From the NCBI GenBank assembly GCA_911728435.2, contig OU452199.1, positions 21,090,860 to 21,154,859 on the forward strand: 64,000 bases of DNA. Direction: 5' to 3'. This DNA is from Apoderus coryli. Taxonomy: Eukaryota > Arthropoda > Insecta > Coleoptera > Attelabidae. Made by a program: the position numbers and the translations under genes. The notes beneath the pieces are model-generated. The model was not told where the DNA came from and searched no databases. It saw only the letters and a program-made list of their open reading frames with translations. Shown here piece by piece: positions 11,717 to 23,514 of the stretch. The stretch's first letter is position 1. Each line of letters opens with the position of its first letter.

Positions 11717-12570
11717 AAAAACAGCGTTGCAATGTACTATATTTGCAAATTATGATTGAACATAATAATAATCAAGCCATTTAAAGACAGTCGTAGAAAA
11801 AATATATTTTTATTTGTGACGCAAGTCAAATACTTTTTTAACTTGTCCTTTAAATATGTCAGGTTTCAATTTTTTGAGGCCCAAAGGAATATTGTTATAA
11901 ATGCGGTACATATTAACTGGAAAACTCCGTTCAAAAAGGGTTGTTTATGTGCTGGTGGTGAAATAAGTTCTCTGAACTTCAAGGCCAGTGTAGGTATGTT
12001 CAAATTAGACGTTTTCTTATGTTCCGGGCGAAGATAGAAAAAAATTGATCAAGGTCCTCCAGGGTCAAATTTTATGAAAAAGCTCACTCGTGCAAACGAA
12101 ATTTGGCTATCTGTAACGGTTAAGCCGCTAGGTGGCGTTTCTCAATTTTGGTCGATTTCTTTAATGGCTTGTAACTTGTTTGTTATTTGAGATTGTTGAT
12201 TTCTGCAAAAATTTTCTCACAATACTTTTCAACGTAGAATAAGATATAGTAACCTGATTTATTACAGGGCCAAGTTCCTGTAACGAAAATTATTTTTTCA
12301 TTATGGGCCTGTATAATTTTGGATTTTCTTACGGCCCCTAAAATTCCCTTTTCAAAAATATATAACAAGTTATATATATTTTTTAAACCCAACAATATAT
12401 TTGACTTTAAGAAAATAATCCATACAAATCAAGTATGGCCATGGCTATTATGACACAACGGCGCTGCGTGATTATTGTTTTAAAAGAAATGCAGCAATAA
12501 ATTTGAACTTAATCGAAGTATACAGCTGTTGAAAAGTTTGATATGTCAAACTTATTTATAGAGACTTTTA
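11717..12570. other. AT-rich stretch, no recognised gene
   Basis: ORFs at 11756-12037 (+, 93 codons) and 12183-12395 (-, 70 codons) show no known domain or splice context. Nothing else was identified. Confidence 0.4.
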
Positions 12571-12573
12571 GTT

Positions 12574-12832
12574 ATGTTGGAAATTTGTTTCACACTACCA
12601 TGCTTTACCCAGATGGGCCGTTTCGTTGATCCACAACTCATCAGTGGTGATCGGGCACATGGCCGGACAAGAAGTAACAACTCCATTATACTGTTCACCG
12701 GGCATATTGCCTGCTCACGCGCTAGATGTCGTCAAAAACATCTCTTTGTCAGTCATCTCTCGTGCTAGTATATGCTCTTTGTAAATGTTGGAAATTTGGG
12801 TCACACTGCCTGCCGATCACCACTGATGAGTA
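12574..12832. repeat. Rearranged hammerhead-bearing repeat (two partial copies)
   Basis: A minus-strand copy (12574-12655) and a plus-strand copy (12786-12832) of the repeat at 19778-19882 flank a stretch also shared with 19690-19770 (CACTAGATGTCGCCAAAAAC-like sequence). The plus-strand copy breaks off just after CTGATGAG, where a TA-rich run begins. Confidence 0.6.
12606..12650 (-). ncRNA. Degenerate hammerhead ribozyme motif
   Basis: On the minus strand the order is TCACCA, CTGATGA, a stem II GTTG/CAAC with loop TGGAT, GAAA, then ATC and TGGGTA. The core and stem II equal those at 19808-19852. Stem I keeps only three of its pairs and stem III is disrupted, so cleavage is doubtful. Confidence 0.5.
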
Positions 12833-13992
12833 TATATATTTATATACTATATTTATTTCTACTATTTATATTTCACAACACTGGCACTGCTCTGAACTAT
12901 GGACTATTCACTTCATTACTGACTGACTGTCTCTCTCACGCTGGCTTTATATATGATTTGTTTCTTTTTCGAAGACTTCCAGTAAATAGTCGTTTGTTCT
13001 ACAACATTCTGGCGCGCGTGCGTCCATTCCATACATATACGGTAAGCGAGGCACATTCTACCAAATTAACACAGCGCTGCCCCGGACGAGGTACAGCATA
13101 CTAAATCTGTACAGAGTCGCCTCCCGTTAGTTTGAGTCGCGAGCTTTCCAGAACATCACCTAATTACTATTGTATAGCCAACGCGGTGTTGCCGGATGTA
13201 TTTATTTATCTCTAAGCGGAGGGGACATTATAATATTCGTCACACTATTATGTATTCATTGAGGGTCAATTTTCAACCCTGCAATCAACTTTGCGATAGG
13301 GATATATATAAATTGTATTTTCCCGGATGAAAAGTGGAAATTAAATAATAAATCGAATATTAAATAATTACAGTGATTTAGTTTTCTTATAACGGTGTTT
13401 AACATTAGAGCAGCTTTAAAGAAAATCCATCTGGATGAAGGTCTAATTTTCAATATTGGTGAAACGGAATTGGGGGCCACCCTGTGTTGACTGAATTTTA
13501 AAACCGTGAACACAGCTGGTGGTATCTCAGTACCTTTTTATCGCTATACATCAGTCTGAACTCAGAAGAAACACATTGATTTGTGTATTGTGATTGATGT
13601 ACCTAAGCTTATTTTAGTTTCGATTTAAGTAAATTTGATTTTTGTATCGTAAACAAATATTTGTACAATTATAATATTATATCAAATAAAAAATTACATA
13701 ATTTTTAAATATATTGTATTTTTTCATTTTCATTTAAGGCGTCTATATGATAACGAACCAAAATACAAGTACGTAGTCCTGAGCTTTGGCTTTTGTCATA
13801 TTTTTGTCAAAAGCAAAAACAAATCGCTTTTGTACGTCTATACTTAGATAGCTAACCTTGGCTCTATGTTGTGTTCATGTCAAATAAAATGTTGTGGCTT
13901 TTAGCTTCTATAGTATACCCGTATAGTGTTCGGGAGCACAGCCTGCTTTAGACAAGCCATGAACAGATAATTGCAACACCGTAATACGATTA

Positions 13993-14490
13993 CTAAACCT
14001 CAAAAACCTTCGAGAAGTTAGACAAAATTGTAATCGGCCGATAATTCTCAATATGATCTTTTGCACCAGATTTATAGATCGGACAAATACGAGAGATCTT
14101 CCAAGCAGTCGGAAATGTGCAAGACTGTAGGAACTTGTTACTCAAAACGCGCAGTGGTTCAGCGAAGGCATAAGAACAGTCTCTTAAAAAGAATGATGGT
14201 ATATTATCAGGGCCTGACGTCATTTTAGGTTTAAGTTTTTTCAGTGCGGAAATTACATCCTGAAGATCGACAATGCCAACCGAAATTGATGAATCAAACG
14301 GTACATCAACCGCAGGCACGCGCTCTGATGGCTGTTGATAAACAGAACAAATGCATTAACTATACCTTCCGGACTAGAAAGACATTCTCCGGACACATCA
14401 ACCATACTTCCCGCTATTCTTGAACTACTCTTTCTGCTTTGAACAAATCTCCACAAATTCTGCGGATCGCTCTTCATTTTGTAACATGGA
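13993..14490 (-). pseudogene. Non-LTR retrotransposon reverse-transcriptase fragment
   Basis: On the minus strand, coming from 14490, the sequence gives KSDPQNLWRFVQSRK, then after a frame change near 14340 LQDVISALKKLKPKMTSGPDNIPSFFL and FPTAWKISRICPIYKSGAKDHIENYRPITILS. These are the thumb-side linker and the first RT motifs of Jockey/CR1-like elements (the K..GPD.IP and YRPI.L signatures). The fragment stops before the YADD catalytic motif. It is 5' and 3' truncated with at least one frameshift. Confidence 0.8.
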
Positions 14491-14774
14491 ATTCTAAATT
14501 TTAATTTGTTTTAATATTTCAGTCATTAAAAACATTATTTTTACTTAAATTTAAAAGAGGATCTAAAATTAAATCGGCCTTTATGAATTTAATTTCTTTC
14601 TTTGAACCGTTCGATATGTTCACATTTTCGTTTTTCGACTAATTTTCTAGGGCAATCCCTAGACTGTTTTTGGCAAATCTTCAGGCAGACTTGGAAAAAT
14701 AGATGAATACGCATGGGATTTAAGTTTAACGCGTTCACAATACTTTCCCTGTGCGGGAAAGTAAAATGAATAAA

Positions 14775-14782
14775 GTAATGCT
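14775..14782. repeat. Target site duplication of hAT element (left)
   Basis: GTAATGCT, repeated exactly at 15705-15712. Confidence 0.9.
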
Positions 14783-15704
14783 TAGTGATGCACGGTCCGA
14801 ATATTACCATCAGAATTTCCGGTTATATTACGTAATATTACCTCTACCATCCGGTAACGTTACATTGTTACTGTAATATTTCCGAAAAATTTCGTTAATT
14901 TTCGGGGTAATATTCCCGGTAATATTCACTTCAATATTACGTTAAAGTTGGTACCTAACTTGTTTCAACATGCTGCAACACGTCTAGTGATAGCTGTTGC
15001 TTAGCTCTTACGCCATCGCTATAATATGTGAAGCTCGTTTACATACGAACTAATCGGAAATTCTTACACAATAACCGTGCCGAAATGAAAAATGTTGTAT
15101 TAATGACCCCATCAACAGTTACAAATACTTTTAATGAAACTGAATCTGATTTATCCGAGGATTTGTCTGCGGATGAGGATTTAGCAAATAATGACTAAAT
15201 ATTTATTTTTACCGACTGAAAACTATTTTTATCATATGTACCTATTCTAAGAATTGTGTGATTAAGTTTTAACTATTTTTTTCAGTTTGTGATATGTTGT
15301 GATAAAAACACAAGTTACCTTTTTTAATTATTAATCAAGAGTTAGTATTTATTTATAAATTTTGTTTTCATATAATCTTTATGTTTACTACTGCACATCA
15401 AAATAATATATTATGTTATTTCTAATAAACATAACCTGCATACTTAACTTATTTTTTTTAATTATAAAATTTGTATTAGGCATAAAACTATATAGTTTCA
15501 GATATCAGTTTATTTGGTGTTTTATTGACCTTTTAGAGCCATATAATTGAGGCAATTATTGTTTAATTTGTTAAAGCTTCTTTGCATATTGTAAAACCAG
15601 CTTTTTCTAAGTTGTTCAGCAATATTACCTAAAATTACGTAATATTACGTAATATTTCCAATGTTCTTACCAAAAAATAGATTACCGGTAATTTTGCATC
15701 ACTA
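14783..15704. mobile_element. Non-autonomous hAT element
   Basis: The ends TAGTGATGCA and TGCATCACTA are inverted copies, and the element is flanked by a perfect 8-bp duplication GTAATGCT (14775-14782 and 15705-15712). This combination is diagnostic for the hAT superfamily. Sub-terminal GGTAATATTAC repeats occur at both sides. Inside, an acidic frame at about 15085-15198 (ending EDLSADEDLANND) may be a scrap of a transposase tail; no BED finger or catalytic domain remains. Confidence 0.9.
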
Positions 15705-15712
15705 GTAATGCT

Positions 15713-16589
15713 ACATTGCTTTCAATAGATATAAATATGTATGTTTTGGTTTTACATGTTTATGGCATAATATTTTCAAGTATGGATAAGTTTATTGTAT
15801 TTGATTTTATTAGTAGTAGTAAAATAATATTGAGTTTTGGAATAATACTAAAATCTAACCTAATATTTAAGAAACACAATAGGTACCGAAACGTCGCGTC
15901 GTAATTGTCTTATTGACATAAAATGAATATTAAAAGTTCATTTTAATAATAATAATAAAACAAAACAAAATTTCGGTCAATTTTACACCCCAAGTGTTCT
16001 AAATTGATGCCCTGGGTTGTAATTGATTAACACTCATGAATAAAATCTAATCATCATTGCTCAAATTTGATAATGAAATTATTCAAACCGTTTGATAACT
16101 TCCATTTAGTTTTAGAGTGTTGTTGAGAAAGTTAATAATAGACAAGTGCAAAATCATCTAATTTAACTAACTGTTTACTTTCAATCATTTAAATACAACT
16201 ATTTTTTCGCAACATACATTAATTAACTAATATTGATTATACAATAAAATATTATCTACTAAGAAAAATAGAAAGGTAGCGTCTATAGGGTGATTCATTT
16301 GAAATCGGATATAATGTATTGAACTTTAATTTTCTATATACAGATAAAGAATATGTAGAATTAACGTAAAATATAGCATCGTTTGAATAGAGTGTGTTTT
16401 AAGAAGTCAGAACAATTAGTCTTCAACTGCCTTCATGGATAATCACCCAGGTCATACCCGGGTTGTTTTTTTACTGCCTTGAAAGTTAGCATGACCATCG
16501 TATTCTGGTAAGTCGCAAACGATATTCCATAGCAAATGTGTTGCACCTTGTTTTCTTGTTCGTACTCGGAGTTGGCAATTCTGACTCTG
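15713..16589. other. AT-rich stretch, no recognised gene
   Basis: A 62-codon ORF at 15716-15904 has no recognisable domain. A mariner-type end AGGGTGATTCATTTG lies near 16287; GGGTGATTATCC, read on the minus strand at 16438-16449, may be its partner. Confidence 0.4.
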
Positions 16590-16878
16590 AAACACAGAAT
16601 AGTATATTGTGCAACGAACATGAAATGACATATATTTCCTACGCGTATGAACGTTTGCAGCATGAGCCGCAGGCGAGTGCTGCAAATCATACGAGTAGGA
16701 AATGGTCATTTCATACTTTTTCTACGACTGTTTTATTGCTTTTGAACAAATTTAACATAATTTTTAGGAACATAGGTATTTGTTTTTCGAAACTTACCCT
16801 TGTTAGCGTATAAGCCGAAATACGATAAATTAGAAGTATTAAATTGACTAGGTGGTGCTAAACTATATTACTTTCTGG
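16590..16878 (-). repeat. Hairpin-bearing interspersed repeat, copy 2
   Basis: Matches the copies at 11235-11716 and 61419-61935. It contains an inverted repeat of about 28 bp per arm (TTTCCTACGCGTATGA at 16637 against TCATACGAGTAGGAAA at 16687). The outer CACTAGT hairpin of the other two copies is missing here. Confidence 0.6.
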
Positions 16879-17154
16879 ATTCAGTTGCAATATTCATTAG
16901 TGGTGCTAACTGCTAGGCTGGTGTATGGTGATGAAGTGATTATACAGGCACAAGTTAAGTAAATCTGATATGCCATCGGTGAAACGAAGTTTAAAAATGG
17001 TGGTTAGGAAGTTAAAAACATGGATTTGAAATTTTCTATATATTGAAGAACAATTTTGGCCCTATACGCGTACCGAAATATCCTTCTAAGAGGTTTATGA
17101 TGTTTTTATATTATTTATAATAGACTATTATACGATAATAAAGAATATTTATGT

Positions 17155-17604
17155 TTCTCATAATAATAATTTCACTCCAAGAAGAATACTAACTGTATTT
17201 TTGAGTTTAAATATATTTTTATATATTATATTTATACCAAGATAGAAGTTAATATTGCATTTACTCCACTCTTTTTGGGTAAAAACTATAATCTACAAGG
17301 CGCATGATCAATTAGAGACATTGACGGTTCACGTCGCGCTCACCGCTTACCTCCACCTCCATTTGTTGTTGGTCGTTGCACGTCGTCGTCGTTGTTCGTC
17401 GTCGTCGTTGTTGTCGTCGGTGACGGGTTATAAATGTAGAATAATAACTAACTAGTATTTCTGAATACATTTTTAAGTAACAACTTTAAACTTTATCAGA
17501 ACGATTCTATAAATTTATTACAAAAATTCTTCTATGCTACTAATAATTAATTCCTATCTCTATGGATACTTAAAATATATCTACAGAGTATAATATTTCC
17601 AACA
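17155..17604 (-). mobile_element. Ty1/Copia 3' LTR
   Basis: On the minus strand an LTR begins TGTTGGAAATATTATACTCT directly after a purine-rich tract (AATCGAGGAGGAG) and ends near a CA at about 17155. The start is typical of insect Copia LTRs, and it follows a Copia RNase H end. A GTC/GAC-rich block (about 17380-17420) lies inside. The far end is uncertain because no second LTR was found. Confidence 0.7.
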
Positions 17605-17616
17605 CTCCTCCTCGAT

Positions 17617-17930
17617 TTAATCATTTTTAAATATTAAATCGCTACTCTTTAATAAATTAAATAACATGACAATCAGTTCTAAAATCTCTTTACATAAAGG
17701 TTTTATAAACATGTCAGCAACATTTTGACTAGAGGAAACATATTCCATTTTAAAAACATTTTTCGAAACTAAATCTTTAATAAAATGTTTCCTGATATCA
17801 ATATGTTAGCTTCTTTTAGAATTTTCATAACTTTTACCCATTTAAATTGTACTTTGATTATCACAATCGCGTTTGCTTAAATTAATTAATACTATATCAA
17901 AGTTGCTGGCTGCCTTCGTTCTGTGTTACA
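17617..17930 (-). pseudogene. Copia polyprotein RNase H C-terminus
   Basis: Reading the minus strand towards the stop at 17617-17619, a frame gives CDNQS, then (after defects) HIDIRKHFIKDLVSKN and YVSSSQNVADMFIKPL. This is the conserved end of Ty1/Copia RNase H: CDN(Q)S with the catalytic Asp, then KHIDI..HFIRD and the ADIFTKPL motif. An internal stop replaces the residue before HIDI. The polypurine tract and LTR start follow in the expected order, so this is a 5'-truncated Copia copy. Confidence 0.85.
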
Positions 17931-18999
17931 ATAAATGCATCGTGCCACACCACCGACAAAAATTGCTAATATTTTTTTTCGCACAACCTACAAATTTTTA
18001 TGAGTAGGTTAAGGGGATCATTTTAAGCAATATGCATATGGTAAGTCAATATCAGTCACAACATCTCAGACTGTATCAGAAAAAATACGAATCAAATGCT
18101 TAATTTTTTTCAAACCTCGATATCTTCTGAAATTGACGATATATCAAAAATTCCTTCAAACTCGTTTTTCTCAGTACACCAATACAAAGAGAAATGTTAA
18201 CATTTTTGCTGAAATTTGGAGCTCTAATCGCTTCTGGCTATTAAAATATTTGAGTTTGAAAAGAAGGCAAAATTTGCTCCCGTCCGGTTGTTGTTGTTGT
18301 CCTTGCATTGCAAGTACTTGATTTTGAATGTAATGTTACTATAATGATAACTAATTTTAATCTATTTACCTTAACAAAATGCAGTAGTACCTACTTACTG
18401 TATTTTGTTATCCTAAATTATGTTTTAGTGAGCAGTTACTTTGTACAATCTACACGGAAAAAAAGTATTATTATAAGTTTAGTTAGTAAGTCAAGGCTAC
18501 ATTGCATTTCCTATACCGCAAGTGTAGTAATACTTCAATTAAATAAAACATTCTTTGTTAGTAAGACTAAGTCAATACTAGCGCAAGAAGAGGAGATACT
18601 TGACTCAAGTGGAATTGTTTAATCAAATCATTAATGCGATATTCGAAAATAATAACCTCTTTCATCACAGGCGCACTGCAAGTAAGACAGATGATTATTA
18701 ATCTAAAGAAATGAATATAGTGATACGGGTTTAAGCAGGCAATATTTCGACTGAATAAAAATTTTCAATAAAGAATGCAGAAACTTCGTTTCCACTTTCC
18801 CTAGCAAGATAGAAAAAAATGTTGTCTTGTTACACATAACAACACTTTTGTTTCAAGAGTCTGACTGTCAAACATAATAAATTGTTTCTCGAACTACGAC
18901 TCATCAGTGATGCTGGGTATAATTATATACCCAAAAACAAAACATGTAAGGAACAAATATATAGTGACATATAGGATTTACAACTGGTGTGCCGTCGAT
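17931..18999. other. AT-rich stretch with a weak hammerhead-like motif
   Basis: No gene is recognised; the 104-codon ORF at 18308-18622 has no known domain. On the minus strand near 18860-18915 the series CATCACTGATGAG ... TCGAGAAAC recalls a hammerhead core, but its stem II is imperfect. Confidence 0.35.
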
Positions 19000-19000
19000 C

Positions 19001-19043
19001 ATCAAAACGGCCGTTTGATAGAAGTATAGTGTGTAACAGCTAG
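19001..19043 (+). repeat. AAAACGGCCGT repeat fragment
   Basis: CAAAACGGCCGTTTG followed by a TATAGTGTGTAAC stretch resembles two fragments at 37130-37175 (minus) and 37377-37416 (plus). The central ACGGCCGT is a perfect palindrome. Confidence 0.45.
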
Positions 19044-19777
19044 ACTACTATATCATTAAAAAAATATATAAAAAATCTATATTATAACATATTCATTTAT
19101 TATTTTATTTGGTTCAAATAGTTCTGCTTGTGAAGGAATCACTCTGTTCTGTATATCATTATTTAATTTGAATTCATTATTACACAGATTCATATAAAAA
19201 GAATGTTTTATCTTCTCATTACCCCTGTAATTGCTAATATTTTAATTAGTTGAATATTATATACATTTGAACCGGATACGCCAGTTTGTTAAACAGAACT
19301 AACAGCATCTTTTACCGCTGAGAATAAAGGCATTGTTATTATTTTCAAATTATTTCTTATTATAATCCAAATTCCCAATGTTATACATATACACAGAATG
19401 GTATTTTACTTTTCGTTGAATTTCAATTACTTAGTATTAAAAAAAAAAACAATTAAAAATGCTTGGAGGATAATACTAATATTTTTTTTAATTAAATTCA
19501 TGTTATTAAAGCAAAAAATTACACATACAGGGTGTCCAAACCATCTGTTTATAGAAAACTATGCATAGGAGAATTTTGAAGATTTGGCACCTATATCGAC
19601 GGGGGCAGATGAGGTAAAATAGTTATATATTTGTAAGACAACAATATGTTTTTGGCTACTTCTAGTGAAACACAGTTCATAAACGATGATCGGACGAGAA
19701 GCAACAACTCCATCATATCTCACACTAGATGTCGCCAAAAACATCTTGTCTTTCATCTCCCGTGCTAGTTTGTAAAT

Positions 19778-19882
19778 GTTGGAAATTTGGATCACACTGC
19801 CTGCCGATCACCACTGATGAGTTGTGGATCAACGAAACCGCCCGTCTGGTGAATGCATGGTGGTGTGAACCAAATTTCCAAC
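19778..19882 (+). repeat. Long imperfect hairpin with a hammerhead at its tip
   Basis: The left arm GTTGGAAATTTGG.TCACAC and the right arm GTGTGAACCAAATTTCCAAC pair with each other with few mismatches. Between them lies the hammerhead motif at 19808-19852, so the arms prolong its stem I. The preceding 19685-19777 is shared with 12660-12790. Confidence 0.75.
19808..19852 (+). ncRNA. Hammerhead ribozyme (type I), near-intact
   Basis: All conserved parts occur in order: stem I TCACCA (19808-19813), core CTGATGA (19814-19820), stem II GTTG/CAAC with loop TGGAT (19821-19833), GAAA (19834-19837), a very short stem III, the cleavage triplet GTC (19844-19846) and stem I return strand TGGTGA (19847-19852) with six Watson-Crick pairs. 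Cleavage would fall after 19846. Stem III is only two pairs (A-U, C-G) around CGCCC; known short-stem-III hammerheads in Penelope-like and other retroelements often work as dimers. Activity is inferred, not shown. Confidence 0.8.
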
Positions 19883-19917
19883 AAGTCTTGTTACTTTATG
19901 TAACAAGCAATTCACAG

Positions 19918-19918
<1 letters not shown>

Positions 19919-19965
<47 letters not shown>
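19919..19965. repeat. TA microsatellite
   Basis: About 23 TA dinucleotides in an almost pure run. Confidence 0.95.
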
Positions 19966-19966
<1 letters not shown>

Positions 19967-20381
19967 TTATTGATACTTTAGGTTATACCGGAAGTAGGCG
20001 TCAACTTGCTTATCTCAAATGGAAAACCGTATAATATATTATTACAGTTTTGGATTTTACGTAAAATTCCAACTATAGGCTATGTGTATTATGTCCTATA
20101 CCTAAGTCTTACAGTTTCTGACTTATTTATCCCTTTCAATCCCGATTTGATAAAAAAAACACCACTAAAAATGGATGATAACACCAAAAATGTCAACAAA
20201 AAAAATACTAACGAGCACACAATTCAGGATGACAATAATTCCGTACCATGTGTTAACAGGGTTTATCGTTTACAAACACATTGTGCCCCATCATGAATTT
20301 TTCTGACAAGACCACAAATAACTGATATGTCCCAGCCAGGGAAATTTTAAATGATAAAATTACGCTACAGTAAGGTTTTCA

Positions 20382-21574
20382 TCAAAAATGACGATTGCCA
20401 CCTCTAAAATCATTATAAAATTTTCCTATAAGGATATTAAATAATTTAGATACTATTTCTATCTCAAAATAGTAATTTTATGAGAACTTTCAACTGTTTT
20501 GGTAAATATTAATACAGGGTGTGCAAAATATCACATCAAACATGTAAATGAGAAAACTGTCCAAAATCAATATTTTTAAATAGAAACCCCAATATTTTAT
20601 AGTTTTATTTTATTAAGCAATAAAAATAAGGGTAAATTTGTATAGGGTTTTATATCTCTAAAATTTTTAGGCGTTTAAATTATACACATGAAGATTATTT
20701 AAATTTATTGATTATTTATTTGACACATTTTCTAATCGCTTTCCTGAAAATGCACACCATCACAATATGCTGTTAAACAAATTATTGAAAATTTTAAGTA
20801 CTTTGGAAATCTCAAGATACCATTTTAATATTTCATTAAAAAAATGAAAACAATCAATCTAGAACAATTCAAAGAAACATTATTTCTTAAGGTAAATGTT
20901 CGAATAGACGACCTTGGACTTCGGGCCATTTTACTCATCTGAGCTACAATTGTTCATGAGTCGCTCTTCTTATTGGCTCAAGCTTTAATTTACAAATTCA
21001 TTTTGCACTCGCTGCATACAATCCACCATATACATAAAGATTTGAGGAGCGTCACGTCGTGGCCAAAGAAAAGGCCCATTGTTGGCTATCCATCGATCGT
21101 CAAAAGCGTTTCGTAAAAAATCATCGATTACACAGCCAACTTGTGGAGATGCGCCATCATGTTGAGAAAAAATTTTCTGTGATTAGCCAGTGCCAAATTT
21201 TCTAAATAGTTGACTTCCATAGCTATACCTATAGATTTATTTAAACTTAAAACTTTTAATAAAATTACCGTTTGCAATATATTCATTTGGCAATATTTCA
21301 AAAACTTATCATTTTCGAGTATACAAATTTACCCTTATTTTTATTGCTTAAAAAGATATAACTATAAAATATTGGGGTTATTTAGAAATATTTACTTTTG
21401 ACAGTTTTCTCATTTTCATGTTTGATGTGATATTTTGCACATCCTGTATTAATATGTACCAAAACAGTTCAAAGTTCTCATAAAATGAAATACCTAGTAT
21501 CAAAATCAATTAATCAAGGTTTCCTTATCGGAAAATTTTATAATAATTTTAGAGCCCGCAAACGTCATTTTTGA
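20382..21574. mobile_element. Nested long inverted-repeat element with mariner-type core
   Basis: An inner element starts TACAGGGTGTGC (20513) and ends GCACATCCTGTA (about 21448), with arms similar over 100-150 bp and more. The mirror symmetry continues outward past those ends: TCAAAAATGACG at 20382 mirrors CGTCATTTTTGA ending at 21574, and TTTTATGAGAACTTT mirrors its partner near 21480. The centre carries a transposase relic on the minus strand. Confidence 0.75.
20905..21180 (-). pseudogene. IS630/Tc1/mariner-type transposase catalytic-domain relic
   Basis: On the minus strand from 21180 the frame reads QHDGASPQVG, then FLRNAFDDRWIANNGPFLWP. This matches the region of the second catalytic Asp and the following W(I)G..GP..WP stretch of mariner-related transposases. 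The next motif (SPDL.P.DFFLW) is absent: the sequence continues RRDAPQIFMYMVD. Both earlier and later parts are missing, so it is a fragment. Confidence 0.75.
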
Positions 21575-21899
21575 CTTAAAAAAATATAATATTCAATCTT
21601 TTTGTTTTAATTTTCACAAAATCGGTCGTCTATCAATATAAACTTTGCTTTTCAAGTAGGTACTCCCATTAAACAAATTGGGGGAAACGGTTTACTTATG
21701 GAATATGGCTTCACGGTCAACAGATGAGAGTTTATTAGATTTAGTACTAAAATTATTGGGATTATTATCCTATTACTTTTATTGTGAAAAGATGATTTAC
21801 GTTTCTTACGACACATACAACCTGCTTTACCATTCTCAGGAGCATTTACAGTCCATGGATGACCACGTTGTTTCACGTTTACAGCTGTAGAAGAATATT

Positions 21900-23251
21900 T
21901 GCTCTTGACTAATTAACGCGCGATGCACAGTTTACCAACGCTCTGTTGACAGGTCTCTTTTGTAGAGAAGCGAGAATGCCTATTGTCCCAATTTAACTAT
22001 TTTTTGGATTTTAAAGTTCCGAGATTCCAATGTTGAAAGTCGAATTGAAACCCCGGGTATGTTGGGAAATTAGATACGCATTAACCAGATAAGTTTATAA
22101 AACTGGAATACATATTTTTGGCATTAAAGTAAAATATTAGATTAGAAGATTAATTTGATTATTTAATCTAAATCCATACCTAGGTACTGGAGTGGAGTCG
22201 CGTATTATGTTACACACACAATCTTTAGTTTCTTTATCTGATATCATTTATAAAAAGAAAGAAATTTAAAATAATTAAACTAAAAAAAATCTCGAGTTTC
22301 TTTATTTGATATTATTTATAAAATGAAAGAAATCAAACTACAAGTTATGATTACTTAAATATTTAGTTCAAGAAATATAAATTGTGTAAGCCCTTATTAA
22401 CTCTAATCTTGAACGAAAACAGGAGTTCGGACAATCAAAACAAGTGTAAAGTATGCCATGTGGTTTAACAAACGTTGAAATAGTCAGAATATGGGAACGT
22501 TTACTTTTGTTGAGGCTTCATTGAAGGGAAACATTTTTAAAATAGTTACCAAATCGTCACTTCTTTCATTAAAGTAAAGTCAGTAGAAAAGAAAACAGAT
22601 TTGTGTGTTTTTCTTATGGAATCTACTCGGTTAAACAATATACCTACTTACAATGCTTTGCTGCCAGACTGTCTTTGAAATTATCTCTATCCTACGCCTC
22701 GTACTTATTATTTCTGCAATAGCGTAATTAATACGAAATCTATTTAGGCCCGGCACACCCCCAGATGCCCTATTAGGTATAATCTTAATTTCCCCAAATT
22801 TATTTTATTTTACCTTTGCTAAAATAATTATTATTATATTATCCATATTGTTTATATGTCATTCCATTCAATTCATTCAAAATGAAAAATTGCGAAAATC
22901 GCGGTTGCCACACTTTATTTGAACATTTTCATCATAAACATATTCCAGCATAGTTTCGTCATCAAATCCACACATTACGCAATATATTTACACATGGAAC
23001 ATGATTAGATACTTGATTTTCCAACAAATTTAATTTACTCAACTACCACAATAATATAACAAATATTAAAACATTTTTATATCTAAAAGAACTCCCAATG
23101 TATTTTAATACTATACACATGAACTAAATCTGGCAGAATTGTTTTTAAATAACACAAGTTGACACATTTGACATTAGAATATTGATTTTTTAACCTCTTC
23201 ACCAACTACGTTCCGAGCGTCTGCATTTAAAGGCGATTTTAAAAAAACAAC
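21900..23251. other. AT-rich stretch, no recognised gene
   Basis: No ORF longer than about 70 codons and no repeat family was recognised. ORFs at 21652-21876 (-) and 21678-21890 (+) overlap on opposite strands just before this stretch and show no domain. Confidence 0.4.
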
Positions 23252-23288
23252 TGTTAGCCAATTGTGTAAACGTTTACTCTGGTAATCG
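23252..23288 (+). other. 5' half of a tRNA-like sequence interrupted by the Jockey element
   Basis: TTAGCCAATTGTG resembles an RNA polymerase III A box. Joined across one copy of the 13-bp duplication, the DNA right of the retrotransposon (28453-28490) supplies a B-box-like AAGTTCAAATC. The acceptor, anticodon and T stems do not pair well, so this is a degenerate tRNA or a tRNA-derived SINE head rather than a working tRNA. Confidence 0.5.
23276..23288. repeat. Target site duplication (left) of the Jockey element
   Basis: ACTCTGGTAATCG, identical to 28453-28465; 13 bp, within the range expected for Jockey-clade insertions. Confidence 0.9.
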
Positions 23289-23514
23289 AGTATTTGGCCG
23301 ACCGCCAAAGTATACACACCGCCTCCGCACGCTATCACATAGGTGTATAGGTAGTGCGATAGTAGAAACGGTACTTACAGTGGAAAAACTAAATACTATT
23401 AAACTATTAAAATAGTGTATAAAATACATATTTAAATAAATATTTTAATAGAAAAACGTGTAAATGCCCTGTGCCTGAACTGAGTAGGGTACAGGGGCTA
23501 TTAGAGAAGTGAAA

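Noticed and set aside
16433..16813. ORFs of 85-91 codons on both strands at 16433-16813
   Set aside because: They cover the hairpin repeat family and its inverted arms, which explains open frames on both strands.
18308..18622. 104-codon ORF as a small gene
   Set aside because: AT-rich, no Kozak or splice context, no domain; length is compatible with chance.
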